Source of the DNA: Bacillus sp. 1NLA3E
GTDB lineage: Bacteria; Bacillota; Bacilli; Bacillales; Cytobacillaceae
Direction: 5' to 3'
NCBI RefSeq assembly: GCF_000242895.2
Contig: NC_021171.1
Location: 3,940,001-4,004,000 of the forward strand
Length of the DNA stretch: 64,000 nt
Part shown: one piece after another, positions 62,770 through 64,000 of the stretch
Layout of the letters: every line of letters starts with the position of its first letter
Position numbering within the stretch: the first letter of the stretch is position 1
Program-made: the position numbers and the translations under genes
Notes under the pieces: model-generated
What the model saw: only the letters and a program-made list of their open reading frames with translations
What the model was told of the DNA's origin: nothing
Databases searched by the model: none

Positions 62770-62930
62770 TTTTTTCACCTTCCTCGTTCATTATTATTAT
62801 CTATTTACGCCTAAATTGCAAAGAAGTTGCTATATCAAAAAAACTTTTCATTTAATTGAGTTGATGATGAATAAAATTTTCCTCTATGTACAAATCTAAA
62901 AGTGAATTCATTTAATAAGGAGGAATTTTA

Positions 62931-63164
62931 ATGAGTGCGATTCAGCGCATTGCACTAGTTCTCACGATTATTGGTGCTATTAATTGGGGTTTAATTGGTT
63001 TTTTCCAATTTGATCTTGTTGCCTCTATATTTGGGGGACAAACTTCAGCACTATCACGGATCGTTTATGGATTAGTCGGGATAGCCGGCTTAATTAACTT
63101 AGGTTTGCTATTCAAACCAAGTGAAGAAGTTGTAAGAGAACCTGAATCCCGTCCAAGCAGGTAG
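62931..63164 (+). CDS. yuzA: DUF378 small membrane protein (YuzA-like)
   Basis: The 77-residue protein has two membrane helices and the DUF378 signature IIGAINWGLIGFFQFDLVA and YGLVGIAGLINL. The function is unknown. AAGGAGG precedes the ATG by 9 bases. A strong shared terminator follows. Confidence 0.85.
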   Translation: MSAIQRIALVLTIIGAINWGLIGFFQFDLVASIFGGQTSALSRIVYGLVGIAGLINLGLLFKPSEEVVREPESRPSR

Positions 63165-63219
63165 AAAAGCGGAAGGCGCCTGGAGCTGGACATATAAGAA
63201 AAGCAGAAGGCACGCGTTT

Positions 63220-63274
63220 AGCTACAAATCGCAAAGGGATGACTCCAAATTCGGGTCGTCCCTTTGCGATTATT
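63220..63274. terminator. Two-way terminator between yuzA and rocD
   Basis: Stem AATCGCAAAGGGA with TCCCTTTGCGATT plus GAC/GTC, and a short loop; T-rich on both sides. Just left of it (about 63163-63190) is a short GAAAAGCGGAAGGCGCC fragment, a worn Bacillus repeat. Confidence 0.75.
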
Positions 63275-64000
63275 TTAGCCCAGCACGTTTTTGATTCGAT
63301 CAATCGCCCAATCTAGCTCTGTTTTCGTAATGATCAACGGTGGAGCAAATCGTATGACCGTTTCATGGGTTTCCTTACAAAGAAGACCTTGTTCTTTTAA
63401 TTTTTCACAATATTTACGGGCAGGCTCTCGGAGTTCAACACCTATAAACAAACCTTTTCCACGTACCTCTTTAATCATCGGATTTTCGATTTCTCTTAGC
63501 TTATTAAGGAAATATCCCCCTAATTCAAGCGACCGATCGGCCAATTTTTCTTCTTCAGTAACCTCAAGCGCTGCCAGGGAAACGGCACAAGCCATCGGGT
63601 TACCTCCAAAGGTTGACCCATGTGAACCTGGGTTAAAAACCCCAAGAATATCTTTGCTCGAAACAACACAGGAAATCGGGAACACACCTCCACCAAGGGC
63701 TTTCCCTAATATAAACATATCTGGATCGACAGCTTCCCAATCACAGGCAAACATTTTCCCTGTTCGCCCTAAGCCTACCTGAATTTCGTCGGCAATAAAT
63801 AAAACATTATTTTTTTTGCATAAATCAAATGCTTGTTTTAAGAATCCAGCCGGTGGAACAATAATTCCTGCTTCCCCCTGGATTGGCTCGATTAAAAAAG
63901 CAGCAGTATTTGGGGTTATCGCTTGTGCTAGCGCTTCCAAATCACCATAAGGAATCAGCTTAATGCCAGGAAGCATCGGTCCAAACCCTCGTTTATATTC
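63275..64000 (-). CDS. rocD: Ornithine aminotransferase, C-terminal part (runs off the window)
   Basis: PLP enzyme that converts ornithine and 2-oxoglutarate to glutamate semialdehyde and glutamate in arginine breakdown. The visible 241 residues include [40 protein letters not shown], the PLP lysine in [13 protein letters not shown], and [16 protein letters not shown]. The N-terminal part lies beyond base 64000. The pattern fits RocD better than other class III aminotransferases. Confidence 0.88.
   Translation of the reverse strand, partial: EYKRGFGPMLPGIKLIPYGDLEALAQAITPNTAAFLIEPIQGEAGIIVPPAGFLKQAFDLCKKNNVLFIADEIQVGLGRTGKMFACDWEAVDPDMFILGKALGGGVFPISCVVSSKDILGVFNPGSHGSTFGGNPMACAVSLAALEVTEEEKLADRSLELGGYFLNKLREIENPMIKEVRGKGLFIGVELREPARKYCEKLKEQGLLCKETHETVIRFAPPLIITKTELDWAIDRIKNVLG

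Noticed and set aside
1-64000. CRISPR arrays, tRNA or rRNA genes, prophage
   Set aside because: No regularly spaced direct repeats, no cloverleaf-like or rRNA sequence and no phage structural genes were recognised.

Overview
The window looks like the chromosome of a low-GC, motile Bacillaceae bacterium (Bacillus/Neobacillus-like). The evidence is strong AGGAGG ribosome sites, SigD-type flagellar promoters, FliY with an N-terminal CheY-binding motif, SinR, YaaR, YugN and YuzA homologues, a GlnR/TnrA box and a CcpA cre site. No tRNA, rRNA or CRISPR array was seen.

Region 1 (1-21.2 kb) is a motility and chemotaxis locus, nearly all on the minus strand. In transcription order it holds cheR-cheB, fliK-flgD-flgE, fliM-fliY-cheY, cheA-cheW-cheW-MCP, yaaR-(swrB-like)-flhO-flhP, fliD and hag, with motAB divergent on the plus strand. 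This order is not that of the B. subtilis fla/che operon. Three good SigD promoters (hag, fliD, cheA) and several terminators are visible. FliK carries a duplicated C-terminal domain. A decayed csrA lies in the leader of hag.

Region 2 (21.2-38.5 kb) is a mixed accessory stretch: a ferredoxin-tetR operon with an operator inside its promoter, a SinR-like gene with SinR boxes, a TauE exporter, catalase, a BASS transporter, Dps, a glutaredoxin-flavoprotein fusion, an orphan [NiFe]-hydrogenase small subunit, a LysM hydrolase, an MFS pump, a class A PBP, an O-antigen-ligase-like protein and an EamA transporter. About ten copies of a GTGCCTGACC palindrome sit at its gene ends.

Region 3 (38.6-43.2 kb) is the thiamine salvage operon thiM-thiD-thiE. 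Its TPP riboswitch has been pushed about 2 kb away by a nested insertion: a small MITE-like element carrying an IS110-type transposon. The non-coding end of that transposon contains a candidate bridge RNA whose two loops match the target and the transposon ends.

Region 4 (43.2-56.1 kb) is a sugar-alcohol utilisation locus, all on one strand: a PRD regulator, Gat-type PTS EIIA-EIIB-EIIB-EIIC, two dehydrogenases, RpiB, an FSA-type aldolase, an epimerase, a PFK-like pseudoenzyme, transketolase and a second HPr. Together they could import a pentitol or hexitol as its phosphate and pass it through the non-oxidative pentose phosphate reactions. Three MITE copies have landed inside it.

Region 5 (56.4-64 kb) is ordinary core genome: bh protein, glnK-amtB, a K+ channel, YugN, Pgi, an iron alcohol dehydrogenase, a DUF378 protein and a partial rocD.
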